This document shows, in pieces, positions 20,259 through 27,149 of a DNA stretch of 30,330 nucleotides. The notes below the pieces were generated by a model. That model searched no databases, had not been told where the DNA came from, and saw only the letters and a program-made list of their open reading frames with translations. Location of the stretch: NCBI GenBank assembly GCA_002479245.1, contig DLMG01000282.1, positions 7,124-37,453 on the forward strand, written 5' to 3'. Each line of letters begins with the position of its first letter. Position 1 is the stretch's first letter. The DNA is from Verrucomicrobia subdivision 3 bacterium UBA7542. GTDB taxonomy: Bacteria; Verrucomicrobiota; Verrucomicrobiia; Limisphaerales; UBA11358. Both the position numbers and the translations under genes were made by a program.

Positions 20259-21115
20259 ATGTAAGAATGGTTTGCCGAAACGGTTTCACGTTAATCGAGC
20301 TTCTGGTGGTTCTTGCCACTCTCGCCCTGCTCGCGGCCATGCTGTTGCCGGCCCTCGCCCAGACCCGGCAGAACTCCCAGGTCATTGAATGCCAGGCCAA
20401 TCAGAGGCAGTTGGCCGTCGCGTGGATGATGTATGCCCGCGACAATAACGACAAGCTCGTGCCAGTTGGCAGTTTGGCCAATCAACCGGTGAATTTCGCT
20501 GAAAACCCCTTAAACGATCCTAATCTCCAACCCGGAGGGAGTTTGGCTCAATTCTGTCCTGGCAATCTCCAGAGTACCGCAATGACTGCCGGCCGTTATT
20601 ACACCAATTGGATTAAGGCGGGTTTAATTTATCCTTATGTCCAGAATATCGCGGTTTATAAGTGCCCGGCCGACCTGTCTAAGCTTCCCTATGGGGCATC
20701 GCCAACCTTCGCCGTGGCTGCTGAACGCACCTATTCCGTGAATTGCTACGTGGGGGGCATGCAGTGGTGGGATCCGAACTACAAACTCTATAGGAAACTG
20801 TCAGATATGAACCGGCCTGGCCCTTCCCACACCTGGGTTTTTATTGAGGAAAGTCCAACCAGCATTGACGACTGTTATTTTGCCTTGGACCCTGCGGTCC
20901 CAAATCTCTGGTATAATAGTCCGGCAGTTTTGCATGGCAATGCCAGTGTGATGACGTACGCCGATGGACATTCCGAGGCCCATCGGTGGACGGACGCTAA
21001 TATGATCAGCGGTGTGAATCCCCAAAATCCGGCGCAGCCGAGATACGATGTTCCAGCTGATCCCCATTCCGGCGATTTGGCGTGGTTGTTTTCAGTAAGC
21101 ACAGTTCACAATTAG
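20255..21115 (+). CDS. Prepilin-like H-X9-DG protein, tandem copy 4
   Basis: 286 residues, overlapping copy 3 by 4 bases. The leader reads MNVRMVCRNG and shares the AAC (Asn) codon before the cleavage Gly with copy 1 rather than copies 2-3. H-GNASVMTYA-DG is intact. The C-terminal loop is the longest and most distinct (NPQNPAQPRYDVPA). Three bases downstream, a further unit starts (ATGAATGTAAG at 21119) but breaks off at once. Confidence 0.88.
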   Translation: MNVRMVCRNGFTLIELLVVLATLALLAAMLLPALAQTRQNSQVIECQANQRQLAVAWMMYARDNNDKLVPVGSLANQPVNFAENPLNDPNLQPGGSLAQFCPGNLQSTAMTAGRYYTNWIKAGLIYPYVQNIAVYKCPADLSKLPYGASPTFAVAAERTYSVNCYVGGMQWWDPNYKLYRKLSDMNRPGPSHTWVFIEESPTSIDDCYFALDPAVPNLWYNSPAVLHGNASVMTYADGHSEAHRWTDANMISGVNPQNPAQPRYDVPADPHSGDLAWLFSVSTVHN

Positions 21116-21118
21116 ACG

Positions 21119-21360
21119 ATGAATGTAAGCTTATTCCTCTTCGCGTTATCACCCATCAAGCCACTTGGGACATCGACAGCAACGATTGGCAATTGCCGGC
21201 GGCCGGCGGCAGCCAAAGTTTCCGCCGCGGATCCCTCGAGGGCGCGGCTGAGTCCTGCCCCAAAAATCGCATCCACCACCAGTTCCGCCCCGTCGAGCAC
21301 GGCGGTGACGTGCAAATATTATTGACTGGAGAGCGACGGTCGGTTGTAAGCGTCGTCACC
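21119..21360 (-). pseudogene. NAD(P)H-hydrate epimerase fragment (YjeF N-terminal domain)
   Basis: On the minus strand, a 67-codon frame ending at 21112 reads GAELVVDAIFGAGLSRALEG and then LPIVAVDVPSGLMGD, which are core motifs of the YjeF N-terminal/NnrE epimerase that repairs hydrated NAD(P)H. Only this central part is recognisable. Upstream, GDDAYN in another frame may be continuation after a frameshift. The N-terminus and any C-terminal kinase domain are absent. The fragment abuts the broken end of the pilin array in reverse orientation, so it marks a recombination junction. Confidence 0.7.
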
Positions 21361-21594
21361 CGGAGCACCTTCTTGACAGAGCAAGCGTGGCGAGTTCGTA
21401 GCTGTGAGAGATCTATGCTCTGACGTTTACGATATGGGCTGCTTTGGGAACGGACGCCGGGATTTGGGTTTCGCTTCGGGCGTGATTTCTGGGATTTGCC
21501 GGTTGGTCATGTATGAGATGGAAGCAATACTTCTGGATAGCTATACAGGGTTGGCTTTTCAATTTAGTATGTCTTGACCTTTAGAAGTCAAACA
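21361..21594. other. Intergenic stretch without a recognised gene
   Basis: No credible frame and no clear repeat is seen between the epimerase fragment and the palindrome upstream of the PEP-CTERM gene. TTGACC at 21574-21579 faces GTCAA at 21586-21590 as a short inverted repeat; TTGACC could be a -35 but no -10 at the right distance was found. Confidence 0.35.
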
Positions 21595-21610
21595 AATCAA
21601 ACGTTTGATT
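21595..21610. promoter_or_regulatory. Perfect 16-bp palindrome, candidate operator
   Basis: AATCAAACGTTTGATT is perfectly palindromic with a central CG and lies 37 bases upstream of the PEP-CTERM start codon, in AT-rich sequence. The shape (central CG, A/T-rich half-sites) is that of many LacI-family operators. No LacI-type gene is in the window. Confidence 0.45.
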
Positions 21611-21647
21611 TTTAACAATATTAAAATATTAAATAAATATTAAACCT

Positions 21648-22301
21648 ATGAAGAACACTAAACTAACAATTGGGAGTGCAGCTTGTGCAGTTGCAATGCT
21701 CGTGCTCGGAAACAACGCTATTCAAGCGCAAAACCTGCTTGTGGATCCGGGTTTTGAAAGTCATGGAACTGCGGTTGGTGATTGGATCACATTTGGTAAC
21801 TCATCGTTTTCGACTGCCGAAGCACGCACTGGCACTTATTCAATGCTTAATAATGGTACTGGTGGTTACTCTGTTCCTGGAAGTTATGAAACCTTTGCCT
21901 CTGCCCCAGGTCTTGAATATGATTTGACAGGTTATGGTCTTGTTACAGCAGCCCCGGGAGCAGGCAGTTTTGCTTGCTTGCAAATAACTTTCTGGTCCGG
22001 TGCGAACGGCACCGGAGCTAATTTGGGCACGGTTGCAACAAGTCCTGGCAATGCCCAACAATCAAATTATCTCACTCCGAGCAGCCCGCTTAATACATGG
22101 ACATTTCTGGATACTGGAATCGCGCAGGCTCCTGCGGGCGCACAATCACTTCAAGTATTCACGATAGTGATTGATGCGACTCCAACAGCTGCCTACTTCG
22201 ATGATTTGAGCCTTACCCAAGTGCCGGAGCCTTCGGTCTGGGCGCTCATGAGTATGGGATTGGGCATTCCATTCTACTTTCTGCGTCGACGGAATAGCTA
22301 A
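21648..22301 (+). CDS. PEP-CTERM sorted exported protein
   Basis: 217 residues. An N-terminal signal peptide (MKNTKLTIGSAACAVAMLVL...AIQA) leads into a beta-rich domain starting QNLLVDPGFESHG and ending AAYFDDLSLTQ, a pattern seen in carbohydrate-binding jelly-roll-like domains of exported proteins. The C-terminus is a PEP-CTERM signal: VPEPSVWALM, a hydrophobic stretch, and the basic tail LRRRNS. Such proteins are cut and sorted to the cell surface or exopolysaccharide matrix by an exosortase, which would have to be encoded elsewhere. The start is not preceded by a Shine-Dalgarno but by AT-rich sequence ending in cctATGAA. It is a single-gene unit closed by a strong terminator. Confidence 0.9.
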   Translation: MKNTKLTIGSAACAVAMLVLGNNAIQAQNLLVDPGFESHGTAVGDWITFGNSSFSTAEARTGTYSMLNNGTGGYSVPGSYETFASAPGLEYDLTGYGLVTAAPGAGSFACLQITFWSGANGTGANLGTVATSPGNAQQSNYLTPSSPLNTWTFLDTGIAQAPAGAQSLQVFTIVIDATPTAAYFDDLSLTQVPEPSVWALMSMGLGIPFYFLRRRNS

Positions 22302-22321
22302 TTCGTTCAAGGTTTTAATAG

Positions 22322-22360
22322 AAATCCACCCGATCATAATCGGGTGGATTTTTTATTTTA
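22322..22360 (+). terminator. Rho-independent terminator of the PEP-CTERM gene
   Basis: A perfect 13-bp stem, AAATCCACCCGAT and ATCGGGTGGATTT around a CATA loop, is followed by TTTATTTTA. It starts 21 bases after the stop codon. Confidence 0.9.
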
Positions 22361-22386
22361 TGTTTGGCGAATTTGTTTGTCAGCAA

Positions 22387-22405
22387 CCTCCGGCAAAGCC
22401 GGAGG
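22387..22405. repeat. CCTCCGGC hairpin between convergent genes
   Basis: A perfect 8-bp stem CCTCCGGC-aaa-GCCGGAGG lies 52 bases beyond the stop of the minus-strand response regulator gene. No T-tract follows on the minus strand, so it is only a weak candidate terminator for the kinase/regulator operon. Confidence 0.5.
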
Positions 22406-22456
22406 GTTTCCTGTTGGACTAAAGTATGGGATGTAAAAGGGAGTGAAACCGCCGGT

Positions 22457-23083
22457 TCAATCCAGATGAAGAATGCCGCGTTGCAACGCGGTGGTGGTGG
22501 CTTGGGTGCGGTCGCTGGCTTTCAGTTTCGTGAGAATGTGGCCGACGTGTTGTTTCACGGTGACTTCGGCAATCTCCAGCGCGCTGCCAATTTCCTTGTT
22601 GCTCCTGCCCCGGGCGATCAGTTTCAGGACCTCGGTTTCGCGCGCGGTGAGTTCGGTGTGGGCCATGCGTTCGGCGAGACGTGCGCCGATGGCGGGCGAG
22701 ATGCAGCGTTCACCGGAGTGAACGGCACGGATGGTCTGGATCAACTCTTCGCGCGCGGCCGTTTTTAGCAGGTAGGTGCGCGCGCCGGCTTGGATTGAGC
22801 GGTAGATGTCTTCTTCGCCATCGTGGGTGGAAAGCATGATGATGACCGCGTCGGGAAATTCTTCGCAGATGGCGCTGGTCGCTTCAACGCCGCCCATGCC
22901 GGGCAGCTTCAAATCCATGAGGACGACGTCGGGGCGGTGTTTCCGAAAATATTCAATGGCCAGCGGGCCGGTGGAGGCTTCGGCTTCCACGACCATGTCC
23001 GGCTCAATGTTGATTGAACCGGCCAGACCTATGCGGACGACGAAATGATCGTCCACCACCAGGATGCGTATCTTTTTATTCAT
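22457..23083 (-). CDS. NarL/FixJ-type response regulator (REC + LuxR HTH)
   Basis: 208 residues, cytosolic DNA-binding regulator. The receiver domain has the acidic pair Asp11-Asp12, the phosphorylation site Asp57 in VVLMDLKLPGMGG, Ser/Thr near 85 (IIMLST) and Lys107 (YLLKTA). The LuxR-type helix-turn-helix covers about 140-205 (LTARETEVLKLIARGRSNKE, then AEVTVKQHVGHILTKL). The start ATG overlaps the kinase stop in ATGA, so the two are translationally coupled and form a cognate pair. Targets are unknown; the divergent GH16 locus and the convergent PEP-CTERM gene are positional candidates only. Confidence 0.93.
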   Translation of the reverse strand: MNKKIRILVVDDHFVVRIGLAGSINIEPDMVVEAEASTGPLAIEYFRKHRPDVVLMDLKLPGMGGVEATSAICEEFPDAVIIMLSTHDGEEDIYRSIQAGARTYLLKTAAREELIQTIRAVHSGERCISPAIGARLAERMAHTELTARETEVLKLIARGRSNKEIGSALEIAEVTVKQHVGHILTKLKASDRTQATTTALQRGILHLD

Positions 23084-25323
23084 TGGGAGGAATTCTGTTT
23101 TGAGTCGAGGTCCGGTTCAGCGCGACTCGGGGAATGATTTGTCGTCACATCGGTGATGAGGAGCAGGATTTCCGTGCCGTGTCCGGGCCGGCTGGTCAGA
23201 GAGAAACGCGCCCCGATTTTTTCGGCGCGTTCCCGCATATCAAGCAAACCAAAATGTCCATCGCTGGCTTGGCCGGCAGCGGGCAAATCAAAACCGCTGC
23301 CATTGTCGTGGAGACGAAGTTGGAATTGTGACGATTCATAGCTCAAGGCCACGATGATTTTTTTTGCTCCGGAATGTTTGAGCGCGTTGGCCAATGCCTC
23401 TTGCGCGACGCGGAGGAGATTGTGTTCGGTGACGGCGGGAAGTTTGCGCGGCACGCCGATGGATTGAATGGCGATTTCCACGCCCGACGCGGCGGAAAGG
23501 GGCGCGGCCATTTCGGTCAGTGCCCCGGCGAGATCGCAGTTCTCCAGCAGGTGTGAGCGCAAGTCCCACACCGAACGGCGGGCTTCGGAAAGACTGCGAC
23601 GTGTCATATTGCGGGCGAGTCCAAGCAATCGGCGCACGGCCTCGGGCGAGCCGTTTAGCTGCGATTCCACGGCATCCAGTTGTATGGTGATGGCGGCGAG
23701 TTCCTGTTCAAGGGTGTCGTGAAATTCGCGCGCAATGCGATCGCGCTCTTCGAGAACGCCCGCGCGCCCGACTTTTTCCTCAATGATCCGGGTTTGCTGG
23801 CGGACGCGGCGGCCGAGAACGACCACCCACATCAGTCCGGCGAGCAGAATGAGGGTCATGATCCCGAGCGTCCAGAGCAAACGGGACAAAGTCCACCAGG
23901 GAGGTTGACGGATGACGGCAACATCGGCATAGGATCGCAAAAGAATCTGAACGGACTCGGGCGGCAAGTAAGGAATATTGGACGATATTTCCCGCGACTG
24001 CGCGACGCCTGGAACCCATTTTCCCGGCGATTGGGCGACGAACACTCCGGTCAGCGCAATCTCGCTGCCAAGCTTTAGGGACTTGAAGTGTTCGTCGGCA
24101 TGAGAGTTTTCGATGTTCGCCGTAAATATTGAATTGGAAGATTGCAAAACCAAGGTTTGTCGCCCCGCACTTTCAACCAGATTCATCAGGGTGGCATTCA
24201 GATGGACGAGCACGCCGGTAAAGTCCTCCGGAGCGTTCAACAGGGTTTCCAAGTCAGCCGGGATTGCCAAAGGCGGTTCGCCATGGCCAATGAGTTGAAC
24301 CGTGGCATCCTCCAACATTGGAACGTATTGCCCGAGCGCAGAGTAGCCCAAAACCATAACCCGGTCGCCGGGAGCGAGCTTGGCAGTTTGAGCCACCTGC
24401 ACACAAAGACCGCTCCCTTGGTTCTGGATGAAAAGGGTGCCATCGGCTTTTTGCAACGTCACAACTCCGCTGATCTTCACAAGGTTGCCGTAATAGCCAC
24501 CGGAATTGAACTGGGCCAGACTGGCGATGGATACCTCTTTCGGTTGCTCGGGGGAGGGCTGTTCGATGACCACATCAGCCAGGCTCGAAACTGCCAGCCA
24601 AGGAACGCGCAATTGGCGTCTCATATTGTATCTGGAATAGCACACGCCACGCAGACGAATGGTGGTGTTTATTAACTTCATGATGTCAGGTTCATTAAGA
24701 TCTTTGACATATGTCCTGACCCGCTGTCCGTTCATGGCGAGGTTTAAATAACGTCTTCCATCGAGAATAGTGGTTGAACGAACGACCCCGCTCACTTCTA
24801 TCCACTGGCTGTCCTCCAAACCAGTGAACAATTGATCAATGGAGATCTTGCGTGGAACAGGCAATTGCGACTTTCCCAAAACATGGATGGCCGACGCTCT
24901 AACGATCGGAGCGTAATCTCCTTTGCCACTGACGCCCACTACTTCGATCTCCTGGCCCGCAGTGATGGTTGTGCTGATGTCTGGAGCGACAAGGACAAAT
25001 ATCCCGGCAGTGGCATCCTGAAAAAACAAATTGAACAGTGACGCGTCGTAGTAAGTCACGACGCCGGACATACGGATTGGAAGATTCTTTCCAGCGGTTT
25101 CCGGATCCAATTCGCGAACTTGTTGAGCGTTCGTCAGGCAGGTCAAAGTATTTGCCGGCTGGGACAAAAGCGGTTTCACAGGAAACAGGACCAGCACTAA
25201 AAGCGAAAGACAAAACATTCGGAAAATCCCGGCGCTGGGCCGGTCGGAAAACGGTTTGATGAAAACTTTTGCCGTTTCAAAGCTCATGACTTCAATCAAG
25301 CCCAATTTGTGGTAAAAACGCAT
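23080..25323 (-). CDS. Membrane histidine kinase with OB-fold-like sensor region
   Basis: 747 residues. The start at 25323 has CGGAG 4-9 bases upstream; ATG at 25287 is an alternative. A hydrophobic anchor or signal (about 34-52) is followed by a ~420-residue external region made of about four repeats resembling OB folds: IRMSGVVTYYD...FFQDATAGIFV, WIEVSGVVRST, VKISGVVTLQK...FIQNQGSGLCV, and GVLVHLNATLMN. A second membrane helix lies near 482-503. The cytosolic part has a HisKA_3 dimerisation domain with the phospho-acceptor His535 in ERDRIAREFHDTLEQEL, and an HATPase_c domain with the N-box (EALANALKHSGAKK) and DNGSGFD. This is the NarX/DegS-like class that pairs with LuxR-type regulators, and such a regulator follows directly. 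The ligand is unknown. Confidence 0.92.
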   Translation of the reverse strand: MRFYHKLGLIEVMSFETAKVFIKPFSDRPSAGIFRMFCLSLLVLVLFPVKPLLSQPANTLTCLTNAQQVRELDPETAGKNLPIRMSGVVTYYDASLFNLFFQDATAGIFVLVAPDISTTITAGQEIEVVGVSGKGDYAPIVRASAIHVLGKSQLPVPRKISIDQLFTGLEDSQWIEVSGVVRSTTILDGRRYLNLAMNGQRVRTYVKDLNEPDIMKLINTTIRLRGVCYSRYNMRRQLRVPWLAVSSLADVVIEQPSPEQPKEVSIASLAQFNSGGYYGNLVKISGVVTLQKADGTLFIQNQGSGLCVQVAQTAKLAPGDRVMVLGYSALGQYVPMLEDATVQLIGHGEPPLAIPADLETLLNAPEDFTGVLVHLNATLMNLVESAGRQTLVLQSSNSIFTANIENSHADEHFKSLKLGSEIALTGVFVAQSPGKWVPGVAQSREISSNIPYLPPESVQILLRSYADVAVIRQPPWWTLSRLLWTLGIMTLILLAGLMWVVVLGRRVRQQTRIIEEKVGRAGVLEERDRIAREFHDTLEQELAAITIQLDAVESQLNGSPEAVRRLLGLARNMTRRSLSEARRSVWDLRSHLLENCDLAGALTEMAAPLSAASGVEIAIQSIGVPRKLPAVTEHNLLRVAQEALANALKHSGAKKIIVALSYESSQFQLRLHDNGSGFDLPAAGQASDGHFGLLDMRERAEKIGARFSLTSRPGHGTEILLLITDVTTNHSPSRAEPDLDSKQNSSQ

Positions 25324-25343
25324 CTCGCTCCGAACATTATTGG

Positions 25344-25349
25344 ATTATA
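25344..25349 (-). promoter_or_regulatory. Candidate -10 box of the kinase/regulator operon
   Basis: TATAAT on the minus strand, 20 bases before the kinase start codon. No good -35 is seen at 16-18 bases upstream, so activator dependence or an error in this call is possible. A 10-bp palindrome, TACTTAAGTA (25377-25386), lies just upstream, where a regulator could bind. Confidence 0.4.
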
Positions 25350-25441
25350 AGGCATTTCGAGGTCGGATTAAAACTATACTTAAGTAGTACTTGAAAGCAA
25401 AACCAATGCTTCCGTGACTTGGATGCGGGATGCGTGCATAT

Positions 25442-25468
25442 TATTTTACGTCGTAACCCAGTAAAATA
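25442..25468. promoter_or_regulatory. TATTTTAC inverted repeat, candidate operator
   Basis: TATTTTAC and GTAAAATA are separated by 11 bases and end 12 bases before the ATG at 25481. Two half-sites about two helical turns apart (19 bases centre to centre) suit a dimeric regulator. It lies in the divergent region shared with the kinase operon. Confidence 0.4.
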
Positions 25469-25480
25469 TAAACATTTCCT

Positions 25481-27142
25481 ATGAAATCCATAAAACAATT
25501 GTTAATCGTTCTCGGCATCGCGGGCATGGTATCCGCTGCAACAGCCCAAACCACCAATATTATCCTTCAAACCGACTTTGATAGTGATGCTAATGAAGGG
25601 AATTTTAACAATGACTATGGTTATTGTGTTGCCGGCTCGTCCGCTGGCTCGGCGCTCGCGGGTTATTCCGGAGGCATCACGGCGGGTGCTGGCGTGGGCG
25701 GCACTTTCGCCAATTCAATTTCGCCGGATTATACGCTGCTGCCGAGCGATCCGAACTGGACATCCCCGTCTCTGAGTTACGTTTATGCAGTTGTTGGAAA
25801 CGGCACACAATTCGGTAGCCCGATGACAGCCATTACACCGACGGCGGTTCTAAGCTCGTTTATTTTGAGCGCGGACCTGCAGGTTACAGGGTTGTTGCCG
25901 CAACTGACTAATGCCGACGTATATATTACCAAGGTTCAATTTTTGGACAGTGGTAACAACGTCCTTTTTGATTTTGGCGGGGATGTCGGCTTTGTTGGCT
26001 CAAACTATGTTCACATTGCCGTGCCTCTTTCTTCGTTGAGTTACGGAGGCGGCTACCCGTACAACCCCTCTGATGCAACCCATCCTATTACTGATTTTAC
26101 CAATGCCGCTGTAGTTGGCTCAATTGCTGCTTTTACCATCGAATTCGCGGTGGAGGGTCTCCCCGTAGGGGTTATTGGAGGCACCGGCACGAATCTGATC
26201 TCACCCCCCTTCGGTTTCACCGACACCGGGGCGCTGAACGTTGATAATATTGAATTGATCCAGACTGGGAATACCGTTCCCACACCCATGCAGGAACAAC
26301 TTATCTGGCAGGCCAACTTCGACACTACGTTCCCAAATGACGGCGGCATCGGCTTTAGTTACCGCGATGGCGCTAACAGTGCCACCGGAATTCTGACCAC
26401 AAATGTGGGGGGTGGAGTTGGCGACAGCGCCTCGCTCGAATACACGGTGAACCTTTCATCTTGGAGCAGCACTCCACCCTCCTCCTATTCAGGCTTTGGA
26501 GTGGGCGCGACGGAGAGTCCGCTTCTTTATGCGCTATCCTCCACAAACCAAGCATCGTATCGGGTTTATTTGTCAGCTAAAGTGGGAGGAACAAGCGCGG
26601 GCATTACCAACGTTCCTGGTGTGATGGACCTGTTATTTTCTGTTCCGCCCGGCACCCTTAACCCGTCAAATGCACAGGAGGCTGTGGTGTTTGATCTTAA
26701 TCCGACAATGACGTTTGCGACCAATTGGCAGTCATATGTTTTTAACAACATGCCGATAGGAGTCAATAACGGTGGTTCACAGGCCTTGTTTAACAAGTAT
26801 GTTTCGCAGGTTAACCAATTGGTGGTGCAAGTTGTGCCCCAAGGCAGTCCTAATGTTGCGACGCTCTTTGGTTATGACGCCAATAACACTGTTGATATTG
26901 ATAACATCAAGGTGGTACAACTTGTCCCGGGCTTGGCGCCCATATCTGTGACCAATACGGCTGGCCAGGCTAAAGTCTATTGGACAGATCCGCCCACCGG
27001 AGGTTTTGCTCAACTCCAAAGCTCAACCAATGTCGCTGGCCCTTATCTCAACGTGCCGGGAGCGACTTCAGGCGTGAATTCTCCCTACACCGTTCCGGCT
27101 GGGCCAGCACACCAATTCTTTAGAACCATCTGGGTTCAATAA
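25481..27142 (+). CDS. Secreted beta-sandwich protein of unknown function
   Basis: 553 residues with a clear signal peptide (MKSIKQLLIVLGIAGMVSAATAQ). Two related halves are visible: each opens with a Q-(T/A)-(D/N)-FD motif (LQTDFDSDANEG near 30; WQANFDTTFPNDGG near 275) and ends with a (L/T)-(N/V)-(V/I)-D-(N/I)-(I/D)-type strand (ALNVDNIELIQ; NTVDIDNIKVVQ). This is the pattern of carbohydrate-binding-module-like jelly rolls. The C-terminal ~70 residues (KVYWTDPPTGGFAQLQSSTN) are a fibronectin-like or verrucomicrobial FYR-type module, ending HQFFRTIWVQ. The GH16 gene starts 8 bases downstream, so the two are probably co-transcribed and this protein may bind the same glucan. I do not recognise a named family. 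Confidence 0.75.
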   Translation: MKSIKQLLIVLGIAGMVSAATAQTTNIILQTDFDSDANEGNFNNDYGYCVAGSSAGSALAGYSGGITAGAGVGGTFANSISPDYTLLPSDPNWTSPSLSYVYAVVGNGTQFGSPMTAITPTAVLSSFILSADLQVTGLLPQLTNADVYITKVQFLDSGNNVLFDFGGDVGFVGSNYVHIAVPLSSLSYGGGYPYNPSDATHPITDFTNAAVVGSIAAFTIEFAVEGLPVGVIGGTGTNLISPPFGFTDTGALNVDNIELIQTGNTVPTPMQEQLIWQANFDTTFPNDGGIGFSYRDGANSATGILTTNVGGGVGDSASLEYTVNLSSWSSTPPSSYSGFGVGATESPLLYALSSTNQASYRVYLSAKVGGTSAGITNVPGVMDLLFSVPPGTLNPSNAQEAVVFDLNPTMTFATNWQSYVFNNMPIGVNNGGSQALFNKYVSQVNQLVVQVVPQGSPNVATLFGYDANNTVDIDNIKVVQLVPGLAPISVTNTAGQAKVYWTDPPTGGFAQLQSSTNVAGPYLNVPGATSGVNSPYTVPAGPAHQFFRTIWVQ

Positions 27143-27149
27143 ACTAAAT

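Larger units (their letters stand above)
17690..21130 (+). repeat. Tandem array of ~857-bp prepilin gene units
   Basis: Four head-to-tail gene copies with near-identical DNA, including the junction ttagacgATGAATGTAAG before copies 2, 3 and 4 and at the broken fifth start. Differences cluster in three loops and at scattered third-codon positions. The last 11-12 matching bases end near 21130. Confidence 0.85.

Noticed and set aside
20255..21135. A complete fifth tandem pilin gene starting at 21119
   Set aside because: Only the first 11-12 bases match the unit; the following sequence belongs to an epimerase gene fragment on the other strand.
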